Of a stretch of DNA of 32,415 bases, positions 8,246-15,579 are shown piece by piece. The stretch covers positions 1 through 32,415 of the forward strand of contig JAFVFN010000028.1 of assembly GCA_017475405.1 (NCBI GenBank). The letters are read 5' to 3'. The position numbers and the translations under genes were made by a program. Position 1 is the stretch's first letter, and each line of letters begins with the position of its first letter. This DNA comes from Elusimicrobiaceae bacterium (GTDB lineage: Bacteria; Elusimicrobiota; Elusimicrobia; Elusimicrobiales; Elusimicrobiaceae). The notes beneath the pieces are model-generated. The model ran no database searches. It was given only the letters and a program-made list of their open reading frames with translations, and was not told the DNA's origin.

Positions 8246-8270
8246 AGCCCGCTCTAATGAGCGGGCTTTT
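8246..8270. terminator. Terminator between convergent DUF362 and pilin genes
   Basis: AGCCCGCTC (8246-8254), loop TAAT, GAGCGGGCT (8259-8267), then TTTT. This is a strong Rho-independent terminator for the plus strand and a weaker one for the pilin on the minus strand. Confidence 0.88.
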
Positions 8271-8273
8271 AGA

Positions 8274-8774
8274 TTATTTCCAAATATACCACGGAGCACC
8301 ATAGATATTGTCAGTGGGTTCGGATAAACCAGATTCTTGCATACACACCGAAATGTTATTGGAAGAGTTATAGGATATACAGCCTTGCATATTAGAATAT
8401 TTTTTAGAATGTGCAAAAAAATGGGCATAACCGATCTGACCCACACTTGGGATGTTCGTTGAGCAGTATATGACATCCTGGGTACCGGTGATTATGTTGC
8501 AATATGTATGATCAAAAAATCGATAGGTGCTGTCTCGGGCTGTGATGGGGGGAAGACTAATGTCTAATTCATCCCAATTTTGTGTATATTCCCCATTTGC
8601 CAAGTAATATATTTCTTCTGCCTGTGCTATGGCTTGTACAATAGGCTTTAACGCTGCATATCTACTTTTAGCCACTGCTTTTTGATATTGTGGCAATGCC
8701 ACTGCTGCTAATATGCCTATTATAAGTATAACTACTAGAAGTTCAATCAGCGTAAATGCTTGTGTTCTTTTCAT
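8274..8774 (-). CDS. Type IV pilin (structured-leader paralog A)
   Basis: The ATG at 8774 sits behind a clear AAGGAGAA ribosome site and gives a 166-residue pilin starting MKRTQAFTLIELLVVILIIG; cleavage is expected between Ala6 and Phe7, with Glu at mature position 5. An in-frame ATG at 8822 would add 16 residues before the prepilin leader and is rejected. The hydrophobic helix is followed by 'LPQYQKAVAKSRY' and the block 'EEIYYLANGEYTQNWDELDISLP', shared with the pilins at 9203 and 16874. Several Cys in the C-terminal half probably form disulfides. The gene has an approximately 255-base 5' leader containing a structured RNA (8815-9010). A role as major or alternative pilus subunit is inferred. 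Confidence 0.9.
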   Translation of the reverse strand: MKRTQAFTLIELLVVILIIGILAAVALPQYQKAVAKSRYAALKPIVQAIAQAEEIYYLANGEYTQNWDELDISLPPITARDSTYRFFDHTYCNIITGTQDVIYCSTNIPSVGQIGYAHFFAHSKKYSNMQGCISYNSSNNISVCMQESGLSEPTDNIYGAPWYIWK

Positions 8775-8814
8775 ATAATTCTCCTTGATATCTGGTTTGG
8801 AAAATATAAAAAGA

Positions 8815-9010
8815 ACGGCCATTATAATGGAACTGTGCTACACACCCCAAATATAACAGCCGTGGCTTGTCGTTAGAAACGACAAACACTCAGCACTGCA
8901 CACATGGGTAATTAGTCCATATATACAGTACCTAAATTGGCTGTTTTTGGCGTAGCACACACTTTAGCTCTAAAGTTGTCCGTATTCTTTTTATACGGTT
9001 CCAAAAACAG
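8815..9010 (-). ncRNA. Structured pilin leader RNA, copy A (riboswitch-like candidate)
   Basis: On the minus strand this 196-base element lies in the leader of the pilin at 8774. An outer stem P1 pairs CTGTTTTTGG (9010-9001) with CCAAAAACAG (8950-8941) and encloses two hairpins plus the strand TGTGCTAC (8959-8952). Further hairpins follow, then the invariant block GCCACGGCTGTTATAT and a 12-bp stem P6 (8863-8852 with 8826-8815), whose loop contains GTAGCACA (8841-8834), able to pair with TGTGCTAC. The same plan occurs at 17461-17653 with different bases. P6 contains tandem G-U pairs valid only on the minus strand, fixing the transcribed strand. A U-rich run (UUCUUUUUAU) follows P6, so P6 may act as a terminator. 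I do not recognise a known riboswitch class. Confidence 0.75.
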
Positions 9011-9035
9011 AATACATTTTAGTTACTACACACTT

Positions 9036-9065
9036 ATTATCGCAAATGCATATTACTATTGTCAA
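9036..9065 (-). promoter_or_regulatory. Promoter of pilin A and its leader RNA
   Basis: Minus-strand TTGACA (9065-9060) and GATAAT (9041-9036) are separated by 18 bases. The implied start near 9029 is about 19 bases before the structured RNA begins, giving a leader of about 255 bases. Confidence 0.7.
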
Positions 9066-9141
9066 TGTTGTGTTTGGCTGTTGACCTATGGTGTCAATAA
9101 ATATCATATGCTTCTCCAATTATTGTGTTATCGACGGTAGC

Positions 9142-9169
9142 TTGACACGTTTTTTTTTTTTGATATTCT
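9142..9169 (+). promoter_or_regulatory. Promoter with 12-T spacer upstream of the 9203 pilin
   Basis: TTGACA at 9142-9147 and TATTCT at 9164-9169 are separated by 16 bases that contain exactly 12 consecutive T (9150-9161). The flanks (AGCTTGAC before, GATA after the tract) recur at 32175-32202 upstream of another pilin. Homopolymer tracts between -35 and -10 boxes change spacer length by slippage and cause phase variation in other bacterial surface genes; that role is inferred here. The start would be near 9176, giving a leader of about 27 bases. Confidence 0.72.
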
Positions 9170-9202
9170 CTTTTTATAAAAAGAACAAATAGGGAGAGAA
9201 TT

Positions 9203-9730
9203 ATGGTTCAATATAAACAAGCATTTACGCTCATCGAACTCTTAGTAGTTGTGCTGATTATAGGTGCCTTGGCGGCTGTGGCATTGCCACAGTATCGATT
9301 AGCAGTGGCCAAAGCAAAATATACTCAATTAATGGCAACGGTGAGCGCTGTGAAAAATGCACAAGAAGTTTACTATCTAGCTAATGGTAAATATGCCAGC
9401 AACCTAGAGGAATTGGATGTATCTATCCCGGGTGAGGGGAAGATCATTACCTTACCATGGGGGGCTAAAGCCTATGATCTGACCGATGGAAATTCTCTAA
9501 GAATGAATTCTGATCTAATTTGGGGATCAAATATTACGCAAGCGTGTGCTAATTATGAAGTTTACTTAGATCATTCTTCTCGTCCAGGAACTATTTACTG
9601 CTACGCGCAGAATTATCGCAATTGTTCTGTATCGTTTGATATTGGTCCTAGATTATGCAAAGCTATGGGAGGAGAGCCTGCCCAAGATAGAACTGGGAGT
9701 AATGCAGATAAATACTATATATTAAAATAA
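9203..9730 (+). CDS. Type IV pilin (poly-T promoter paralog)
   Basis: A 175-residue prepilin starting MVQYKQAFTLIELLVVVLIIG, with expected cleavage between Ala7 and Phe8 and Glu at mature position 5. A GGGAGAG ribosome site precedes the ATG. After the helix come 'LPQYRLAVAKAKY' and 'QEVYYLANGKYASNLEELDVSIP', the block shared with the pilins at 8774 and 17407. The C-terminus ('CKAMGGEPAQ...YYILK') matches the pilin C-terminal pattern also seen in the partial protein at the window start. Cys residues at several C-terminal positions suggest a disulfide-bound loop. The gene is divergent from pilin A and is followed by a tRNA with its own promoter. Confidence 0.9.
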   Translation: MVQYKQAFTLIELLVVVLIIGALAAVALPQYRLAVAKAKYTQLMATVSAVKNAQEVYYLANGKYASNLEELDVSIPGEGKIITLPWGAKAYDLTDGNSLRMNSDLIWGSNITQACANYEVYLDHSSRPGTIYCYAQNYRNCSVSFDIGPRLCKAMGGEPAQDRTGSNADKYYILK

Positions 9731-9737
9731 AAGAAAC

Positions 9738-9766
9738 TTTACAATTTCCGCTGAAAATTTTATAAT
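9738..9766 (+). promoter_or_regulatory. Promoter of tRNA-Leu (and possibly ftsQ)
   Basis: TTTACA at 9738-9743, a 17-base spacer and a perfect TATAAT at 9761-9766. The first tRNA base is 11 bases after the -10 box. Because no strong hairpin follows the tRNA, transcription may continue into ftsQ. Confidence 0.82.
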
Positions 9767-9776
9767 ATACATACAT

Positions 9777-9859
9777 GGGCGAGTGGCGGAATGGCAGACG
9801 CGTACGGCTCAGGACCGTATGGACGAAAGTCCTTAAGGGTTCAACTCCCTTCCCGCCCA
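9777..9859 (+). tRNA. tRNA-Leu (anticodon CAG)
   Basis: The sequence folds as a class II tRNA of 83 bases: a 7-bp acceptor stem, a D-arm with GCGG/CGC pairing, anticodon stem TACGG/CCGTA with loop CTCAGGA (anticodon CAG), a long variable arm GGAC-GAAA-GTCC, T-arm AAGGG/CCCTT with loop TTCAACT, and discriminator A. CCA is not encoded, so it must be added after transcription. The acceptor stem has one A-C mismatch at pair 6-67 (GGGCGAG against CCCGCCC). Confidence 0.93.
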
Positions 9860-9881
9860 TTTCTTTTTTTCAGGGTATTTT

Positions 9882-10694
9882 ATGAGAAAGTATGGCACTA
9901 ACCGTCCCTCGGCAACCTTGTATACAAGGCGCAGAGCGGTACGCAGAAAAAGGCCATCCTTTTTTTTTAGGTTTCTAATTCTTCTCTTTTTGCTGGCCGG
10001 TGTAGGTTGGGGCGGATTTATCGGGGTGCGTTATGGCTACCGCGTGATTAAAGAAGCCCAAATTACCGACTGGCATGTCAAATCGGTCGTTGTTTCCGGA
10101 GTAAGCGGGCAACTGGAAAAGGAGATTTTCACCAAGGCCGCTTCCTGGGAAGGTAAACCCTTTTCGGTTACACAGGCAGAAGACCTGCGTAAAGAATTTA
10201 TTAAGTCTTATCCGATGTTAAAACATATTTCTGTGGTGCGCGGGATGTTAACGGGCAAACTCAAAATTTCAGCGAAACTTCGTGAACCTGTGGCACAGTT
10301 TATTTTGCCGGACGGATCTCGCAAATATATTGATCCGGACAGCACCGTTTACGCGGATGCTAACGGATCTGAACAAGTGGCACAGGTGCAGCTTGTGGGG
10401 GAGATCCCTGAAAAATTACAACCCGGGTTTATTGAACTGGTGCAAAGCGTACTTAAATTAAAAAAATCGTTACCGTTTGAAGCGTTGCAGCTCAATGTAC
10501 AGGATAATACCGTAACCATGCGTTTGCCCGATCGCAGCGTGATTCATTTCGGGCAGGCACAACATTTAAAGGCCAAGGTTGCCCGGGCCGCGCAGATTAT
10601 GGATAAAGTGCGTACGCAATATACGGCACCGGTGACGCTGAATTTTGAATTTTTTGAACAGGGCAAAGTTTTTTTGACACATACGGCCCATTAA
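9882..10694 (+). CDS. ftsQ: Cell-division protein FtsQ (DivIB-like)
   Basis: A bitopic membrane protein that links early and late divisome components. The 270-residue product has a basic cytoplasmic N-terminus (about 30 residues, Arg/Lys-rich), one membrane helix (about residues 27-50, 'FFFRFLILLFLLAGVGWGGF') and a POTRA-like region starting 'ITDWHVKSVVVSGVSGQ', followed by the beta domain with 'LREPVAQFILPDGSRKYIDPDSTVY'. Length matches FtsQ. It starts 22 bases after the tRNA and precedes ftsA, the usual dcw order. A run of nine T (9960-9968) lies in the first part of the gene and could be a slippage site, but it simply encodes the Phe cluster of the membrane segment. Confidence 0.87.
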   Translation: MRKYGTNRPSATLYTRRRAVRRKRPSFFFRFLILLFLLAGVGWGGFIGVRYGYRVIKEAQITDWHVKSVVVSGVSGQLEKEIFTKAASWEGKPFSVTQAEDLRKEFIKSYPMLKHISVVRGMLTGKLKISAKLREPVAQFILPDGSRKYIDPDSTVYADANGSEQVAQVQLVGEIPEKLQPGFIELVQSVLKLKKSLPFEALQLNVQDNTVTMRLPDRSVIHFGQAQHLKAKVARAAQIMDKVRTQYTAPVTLNFEFFEQGKVFLTHTAH

Positions 10695-10736
10695 TTCTTA
10701 TAATAGAAAGAGAGATTTTTTTGCAGGGGAATTTTT

Positions 10737-11984
10737 ATGGCAAAAACTAATTTAATTGTCGGCTTGGATGTGGGCAGCGGTAAACTTACGGCTGTAGCAG
10801 CTGCGCATGACGAAGAAACAAATACTTTACAAGTTTTAGCAGGACGCAGTATTGCATGTCGCGGCGTACGAGGCGGGTTGGTAACCGATATTCGAGAAAC
10901 ATCTGCTGCCGTAACGGCACTGTTGGGCAGTATTGAACGTGAATGTAATCAGGAAACCGGTCAGTTGTTTGTAGGGGTGCGCGGCGCGCATATTGAATCG
11001 TTTTTTAGTCACGGAACATATAATATTTCCCGACCGGATAAAGAAATCGGTCTGGAGGACATGAAGTTAGCTATTGAAAATGCCAAGGCCGTACCGATCA
11101 AAAACGATAACGAAATTATCAATGTGTTTGATCAAGGGTATTGTGTGGACAAACAGCGCGGCATTCGCAACCCGGAAGGGATGGAAGGTTCTTTACTGGA
11201 AGTAGACGTGCAGATTGTAACAGGTGCTTCCACGCATTTAAATAACTTGGCCAAGGCCATCCAACGCCCCGGGTTTCGCATTGATGGATCGGTGTACGGG
11301 CTGGTGCCGTTGGGTGATGCGGTTTTATTGCAGGATGAAAAAGAAAACGGCGTGATGCTCATTGATCTGGGCGGTGAAACCATTTCTGTGGGTGTATATA
11401 TGGGGGGAGCCATGCGGTTTTCCTGTGATATCCCGTACGGATGTGATATTTTAACCAGTGATTTATCTAGCTATTTAAGTACGTCTCGCAAAGCCGCCAA
11501 AGAGATCAAAGAAAAATACGGTGTCATTCATCCCGGTTATTTAAAAAATGAACAGGAAATTTCCGTTCCGTTGTTAGACGGCAGTGACATGCGTACGATT
11601 AAAAATGTAGAAATTTTAGATTGTCTGCAACCGCGTATGGAAGAGCTTTTGGAACAAGTGGAACATTATGCAGGACTGGCGGGTTATAAACCTAAAAACT
11701 TACCATTGTCTGGAGTAATTACCGGAGGAGGTTCTGTCATGCCGGGCATGACGGCGTTATGTCAGGATATTTTGGGACTCAAAGAAGTGCGCCGCGGCAG
11801 TGTGCAGCGGGATTTGGTAACCAGTCCGGAAGAATTTTTTGCTCCGCAATATGCTACGGCTTTGTCCTTGGTTATTTATGCTTCGGAAAAAGCAACCGAG
11901 GAGCTTCTTTACAACGGTCAATACCGGGAAAGCGGTTCTGCGCTGGGTAAGTTAGGCAAAATTTTTAAAGGGATTTTCGGATAA
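10737..11984 (+). CDS. ftsA: Cell-division protein FtsA
   Basis: An actin-like ATPase that tethers FtsZ to the inner membrane. The 415-residue product starts with the phosphate-1 loop 'IVGLDVGSGKLTAVAA'. The connect and phosphate-2 regions ('GVMLIDLGGETISVGVY') and the adenosine-binding motif ('GVITGGGSVMPGM') follow in order. It ends in a short basic amphipathic helix ('LGKLGKIFKGIFG'), the membrane-targeting sequence of FtsA. The ribosome site is CAGGGGA. Its stop overlaps the ftsZ start by one base (TAATG), which couples the two as in many bacteria. Confidence 0.96.
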   Translation: MAKTNLIVGLDVGSGKLTAVAAAHDEETNTLQVLAGRSIACRGVRGGLVTDIRETSAAVTALLGSIERECNQETGQLFVGVRGAHIESFFSHGTYNISRPDKEIGLEDMKLAIENAKAVPIKNDNEIINVFDQGYCVDKQRGIRNPEGMEGSLLEVDVQIVTGASTHLNNLAKAIQRPGFRIDGSVYGLVPLGDAVLLQDEKENGVMLIDLGGETISVGVYMGGAMRFSCDIPYGCDILTSDLSSYLSTSRKAAKEIKEKYGVIHPGYLKNEQEISVPLLDGSDMRTIKNVEILDCLQPRMEELLEQVEHYAGLAGYKPKNLPLSGVITGGGSVMPGMTALCQDILGLKEVRRGSVQRDLVTSPEEFFAPQYATALSLVIYASEKATEELLYNGQYRESGSALGKLGKIFKGIFG

Positions 11985-13141
11985 TGATGCAAGTGCAAGA
12001 TTTATTTATGCCGGCCGCGCAATTTGAAAGCAAAAAGGCCAAAATTAAAGTCATTGGTGTGGGCGGTGGTGGCGGAAACGCCATTAACCACATGGTTAAT
12101 TCCGGTCTAAAAGATGTGGATTTTATTGCCGTAAATACCGATGCGCAGGATTTGCGCCGCAATCGGGCTCCTTATTTGGTACAGGTCGGTGAAAAACTGA
12201 CCAAGGGACTCGGAGTCGGAGGCGATCCGGAACGCGGACGCAAAGCGGCGGAAGAGAGCAAAGAAAAGCTCAAACTGATTATTGGTCAATGTGATTTGTT
12301 ATTTATTACAGCCGGGATGGGCGGCGGTACGGGTACCGGAGTGGCTCCGTATTTAGCAAAACTGGCCAAAGAGATTTACGGGGATGATTTGCTCGTAGTT
12401 GGCGTTGTAACGCGTCCGTTTAATTTTGAAGGGTATGTGCGTGAAAAACAGGCCGATGAGGGCATTTTGGAAATGCAAAAACATGTAGATTCCATGATCA
12501 TTGTGCCTAACGAAAAACTTTTTGCCAATATTGATCCGAGTACTTCGTCGCGCGATGCATTTAAAATGGTAGATGAAGTGTTGCTCCAGGCCGTACAGGG
12601 GATCAGCGAAGTAATCACCAAACCCGGTGAAGTCAATATTGATTTTAACGATATCCGCAAGGTCATGTGTCATTCAGAAAAATCTCTTATCGGGGTGGGG
12701 GAGGCCAGCGGACAGGGGCGACATTTGGCGGCCGTTAAACGTGCGATTGCATCTCCATTACTGGAAAACGCCGATATCCGCGGGGCGAAAGGATTTATTG
12801 TGCACTTTGCTGCCGAAGAAAATTTAACCTTGGTAGAACAGGGCGAGGTCATGAGCCTGATTCGCCAATATGCCAGTAACGATTCAATTATTATGTTCGG
12901 GTATTCGTATGATCCCGGTTTAAACGGTAATTTTAAGGTAACCGTGATTGCCACGGGATTTAATGCCGAAAAAGCCGGTGCATTTAGCGCCCGGCGTCCG
13001 TTGGAAGCAACGGCGGATACAACCATCCGCACCACGCCGCTGACGGAAGATATATTTACCACTTTTGAACAAAAACGTCCTAAATTTGAAGATCCGATGC
13101 TTGTTCCCGCGTACCTGCGGCGTAAGAAACGGTCTTTATAG
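11984..13141 (+). CDS. ftsZ: Cell-division GTPase FtsZ
   Basis: The tubulin homolog that forms the division ring. The 385-residue protein has 'IKVIGVGGGGGNAINHM' near residue 21, the tubulin signature GGGTGTG at 113-119, 'VTRPFNFEG' and the T7-loop region 'NIDFNDIRKVM'. A linker (about residues 325-365) leads to the C-terminal peptide 'FEDPMLVPAYLRRK', corresponding to the FtsA-binding tail, followed by extra basic residues. Two ATGs in tandem (11984, 11987) are possible; the first overlaps the ftsA stop. Confidence 0.97.
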   Translation: MMQVQDLFMPAAQFESKKAKIKVIGVGGGGGNAINHMVNSGLKDVDFIAVNTDAQDLRRNRAPYLVQVGEKLTKGLGVGGDPERGRKAAEESKEKLKLIIGQCDLLFITAGMGGGTGTGVAPYLAKLAKEIYGDDLLVVGVVTRPFNFEGYVREKQADEGILEMQKHVDSMIIVPNEKLFANIDPSTSSRDAFKMVDEVLLQAVQGISEVITKPGEVNIDFNDIRKVMCHSEKSLIGVGEASGQGRHLAAVKRAIASPLLENADIRGAKGFIVHFAAEENLTLVEQGEVMSLIRQYASNDSIIMFGYSYDPGLNGNFKVTVIATGFNAEKAGAFSARRPLEATADTTIRTTPLTEDIFTTFEQKRPKFEDPMLVPAYLRRKKRSL

Positions 13142-13176
13142 TAGGGTGGCAGTTAATCTAGTTGTAAGGAGATATT

Positions 13177-14268
13177 ATGGCGGTAGGATTACAAAGTTTG
13201 TTAAGAACGGTAGTAGATAACAAAGCCAGCGGTTTGCATATTCGCGGCAACTCCAATGCATATGTTCGTTTGCACGGGCAGATGAAATCCATTGATGACA
13301 GTTTTGTGACCAATGAAGAAGCCAAAAAAATGGCTTACGCCTGTATGGGTGACCGTGAAAAACGTATTTTTGAACAGTACAGTACCGTGGACTTCTCGTT
13401 GGATGCCAAGTCCTACGGCCGTTTTCGTTTTAACGTATTTCGCCAGATGGGTCGTATTTGTATGGCCATTCGCCATATCCCGCCGCAGATCCCGTCTTTT
13501 GAAGAGTTCCACCTGCCCGGCGATATTTTGCGCAAAATGGTAGAAGCGCGCCGCGGGCTTATTTTAGTAACCGGGATGACGGGTTCGGGAAAAACTTCTA
13601 CCTTGGCTGCCATGATCGACCACATTAACAAGACTCGTGCCAACCACATTTTGACTATTGAGGATCCGATTGAGTTCGTTCATAACGACAATCGCAGTGT
13701 GATCAGCCAGTTGGAGCTCGGGGTAGATACGCCCTCGTATACCGGGGCCATGCGCGCGGCTATGCGTCAGGATCCGGACGTCATTTTAATTGGTGAGCTT
13801 CGCGACGGAGAAGTGATGAAAGCCGCCATCAGTGCCGCGGAAACCGGACAACTCGTATTGGGTACTATGCACACGGTCAACGTTACGCAAACCTTGGAAC
13901 GTTTGGTAGATGCGTTCCCGGCCGAGTTACAGGGCCAAATTCGCATGCAGCTCTCCGAGCTTGTGCGCGGGATTGTCTGTCAGCGCTTACTGCCCAGCGT
14001 TAAAGGCGGTATGTATCCTGCTTTGGAAGTATTGGTCAGCACGCCGCAAGTGCGTAAACTTATTATGGAAAATCGTCCCAGCGACTTAGTTAAGCAGATG
14101 CAGTTGGGTGAATTTTACGGTATGAATACTTTTGACCAGTCGCTTGCTAAACTCTATAAGGAAGGCATTATTGATATGGAAACTGCCCAAAGTGCAGCCA
14201 CCAGTCCCGATGCCATTATGTTGGCTATCCGCGGGGTCACCGACAGTTTGCAGGTGGAAGGTGAATAA
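13177..14268 (+). CDS. pilT: Type IV pilus retraction ATPase, PilT family
   Basis: A hexameric cytoplasmic motor that drives pilus retraction. The 363-residue product shows the PilT N-domain followed by Walker A GMTGSGKTS (133-141), the Asp box 'TIEDPIEFVH' (160-169), Walker B 'DVILIGELRD' (201-210) and the His box with 'ETGQLVLGTMHT' (222-233). Length is close to PilT (about 345). The usual C-terminal AIRNLIRE retraction motif is replaced by 'DAIMLAIRGV', so PilU or a PilT-like branch is possible. The ribosome site is AAGGAGATATT. It is placed between ftsZ and cmk, and its stop overlaps cmk by one base, so it appears to be cotranscribed with division genes. No pilB, pilC or pilD is in the window. 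Confidence 0.92.
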   Translation: MAVGLQSLLRTVVDNKASGLHIRGNSNAYVRLHGQMKSIDDSFVTNEEAKKMAYACMGDREKRIFEQYSTVDFSLDAKSYGRFRFNVFRQMGRICMAIRHIPPQIPSFEEFHLPGDILRKMVEARRGLILVTGMTGSGKTSTLAAMIDHINKTRANHILTIEDPIEFVHNDNRSVISQLELGVDTPSYTGAMRAAMRQDPDVILIGELRDGEVMKAAISAAETGQLVLGTMHTVNVTQTLERLVDAFPAELQGQIRMQLSELVRGIVCQRLLPSVKGGMYPALEVLVSTPQVRKLIMENRPSDLVKQMQLGEFYGMNTFDQSLAKLYKEGIIDMETAQSAATSPDAIMLAIRGVTDSLQVEGE

Positions 14269-14948
14269 TGCGTAAGAACGGGCTTGTCATTTCTATTGAC
14301 GGTACGGCCGGAACCGGGAAGTCGACGGTAGGCAAGGCCGTAGCCCAAAAACTGGGGTATGGTTTTTTAAGTACGGGAGAACTGTACCGGGCGCTTGCCT
14401 ATAAAGTTTACGAAGCACAGCTGCTGCCGCAAGACGGTGCGGCTGTGCTCGCTTTAGCACAGCGTCTTACATTTACATTTGTGCGTCAGCCGGATGCAGT
14501 ACTTAAAATGCATGTGGATGGCGAATATTTGGGTTCCAAGTTACACTTGGAAGAAGTAGGCAATGTGGCCAGTCAGGTGTCTACCCATAAAGAGGCGCGA
14601 GCTGTACTTACCGAAAAAATGCGTCAGGCTGGTCAGGACGGCGGTATTATTATGGAAGGACGCGATATCGGGACCGTTGTGTTCCCGGACGCCGAGGTTA
14701 AATTTTATTTGAGTGCCACGGCGCAGCAGCGTGCCAAACGCCGCGTCAAACAATTGCAAGAAGCTGGGGAACACCCGGATTACGACAAGATTTTAGCGCT
14801 TATTGAAGAGCGGGATTACCGGGATTCACACCGGGCGGCTAGTCCGTTAAAACCGGCCGACGGGGCATTTATTATTGATACTTCCCATATGACATTGGAA
14901 CAGGTAGTCGAAACTATCTTGGAGAAAATTTCCCACTATGCTGCTTAA
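14268..14948 (+). CDS. cmk: Cytidylate kinase Cmk
   Basis: Phosphorylates CMP/dCMP with ATP in the cytoplasm. The 226-residue protein has the P-loop GTAGTGKST at residues 12-20, followed by 'LSTGELYRALAYKV' for CMP binding, 'IIMEGRDIGTVVFPDAEVKFYLSA' (parts) and the Arg-rich LID 'YRDSHRAASPLKPADGAFIIDT' (parts). Length is usual for bacterial Cmk. The start overlaps the pilT stop (TAATG), and the end overlaps plsC by 11 bases. The order cmk-plsC-rpsA is common in bacteria. Confidence 0.96.
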   Translation: MRKNGLVISIDGTAGTGKSTVGKAVAQKLGYGFLSTGELYRALAYKVYEAQLLPQDGAAVLALAQRLTFTFVRQPDAVLKMHVDGEYLGSKLHLEEVGNVASQVSTHKEARAVLTEKMRQAGQDGGIIMEGRDIGTVVFPDAEVKFYLSATAQQRAKRRVKQLQEAGEHPDYDKILALIEERDYRDSHRAASPLKPADGAFIIDTSHMTLEQVVETILEKISHYAA

Positions 14949-15531
14949 TTTGGTAAAATGTAGTGCACGGGTATATTTTAAGCTCTTCCACCGCATTGAG
15001 GTGGAGGGACTGGAGAATATCCCGCAGACGGATGCTCTTTTAATTGCAGGCAACCATTTATCCAACGCGGATCCGCCGGCTATCGGAGCTTTCGCCGGAC
15101 TGGTACGAGACTCACGTTTTGTGGCTAAAAAGGAGTTGTTTGCAGTTCCGGGTCTGGGATGGTTTTTTCGTCGGTGTAATTATATCCCCGTGGACCGTAA
15201 ACGTACCATCGGTGATATGGGGGCCTTAAAAGAAGTGGTGGACGCCCTGCATCAGGGGGAAAGCGTCATTATGTTCCCGGAAGGAACCCGCAGTAAGACC
15301 GGTAAACCGCAAAAGCCCAAAAGCGGGATTGGATTTTTAGTATATAAGACGGGCGCGCCTGTATTGCCCGTGAAAATAGCAGGAACTTTCGGCTGGCCGT
15401 GGGTAGGCAAAATTAAAGTGAAATTTGGAACGGTCATGCGCCTGACCAAAGACGAAAATGCAGAGCCGAAGACGCAGTATAAACAATTTGCAAATCAAAT
15501 AATGGATGCAATTAATTCAATAAATATCTAA
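14938..15531 (+). CDS. plsC: 1-acyl-sn-glycerol-3-phosphate acyltransferase PlsC
   Basis: Acylates lysophosphatidic acid at the inner membrane. The 197-residue product contains the acyltransferase HX4D motif (His40 to Asp45 in 'GNHLSNADPP'), a second block 'FRRCNYIPVDR', the 'FPEGTRS' motif near residue 106, and 'GAPVLPVKIAG'. Length fits short PlsC proteins. It overlaps cmk by 11 bases. Confidence 0.93.
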   Translation: MLLNLVKCSARVYFKLFHRIEVEGLENIPQTDALLIAGNHLSNADPPAIGAFAGLVRDSRFVAKKELFAVPGLGWFFRRCNYIPVDRKRTIGDMGALKEVVDALHQGESVIMFPEGTRSKTGKPQKPKSGIGFLVYKTGAPVLPVKIAGTFGWPWVGKIKVKFGTVMRLTKDENAEPKTQYKQFANQIMDAINSINI

Positions 15532-15579
15532 CGGAGGTTAACGGCGATTTTCTTTCTTGGGAAACCGCTATAAAGACTT

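Noticed and set aside
8815..9010. c-di-GMP-I (GEMM) or cobalamin riboswitch as identity of the leader RNA
   Set aside because: The GEMM core blocks and the B12 box are absent; only a superficial GCCAC match to cobalamin elements is seen.
8937..9140. 67-codon plus-strand frame
   Set aside because: It lies antisense to the leader RNA and promoter region, with no ribosome site and no recognisable protein features.
9663..9860. Minus-strand open frame of 65 codons across the tRNA
   Set aside because: Its first part is the reverse complement of tRNA-Leu ('RTRLPFRHSP'), a known kind of false gene.
9960..9968. Nine-T run in ftsQ as a phase-variation site
   Set aside because: It encodes the Phe cluster of the membrane anchor of an essential gene; frameshifting there would be lethal or selected against.
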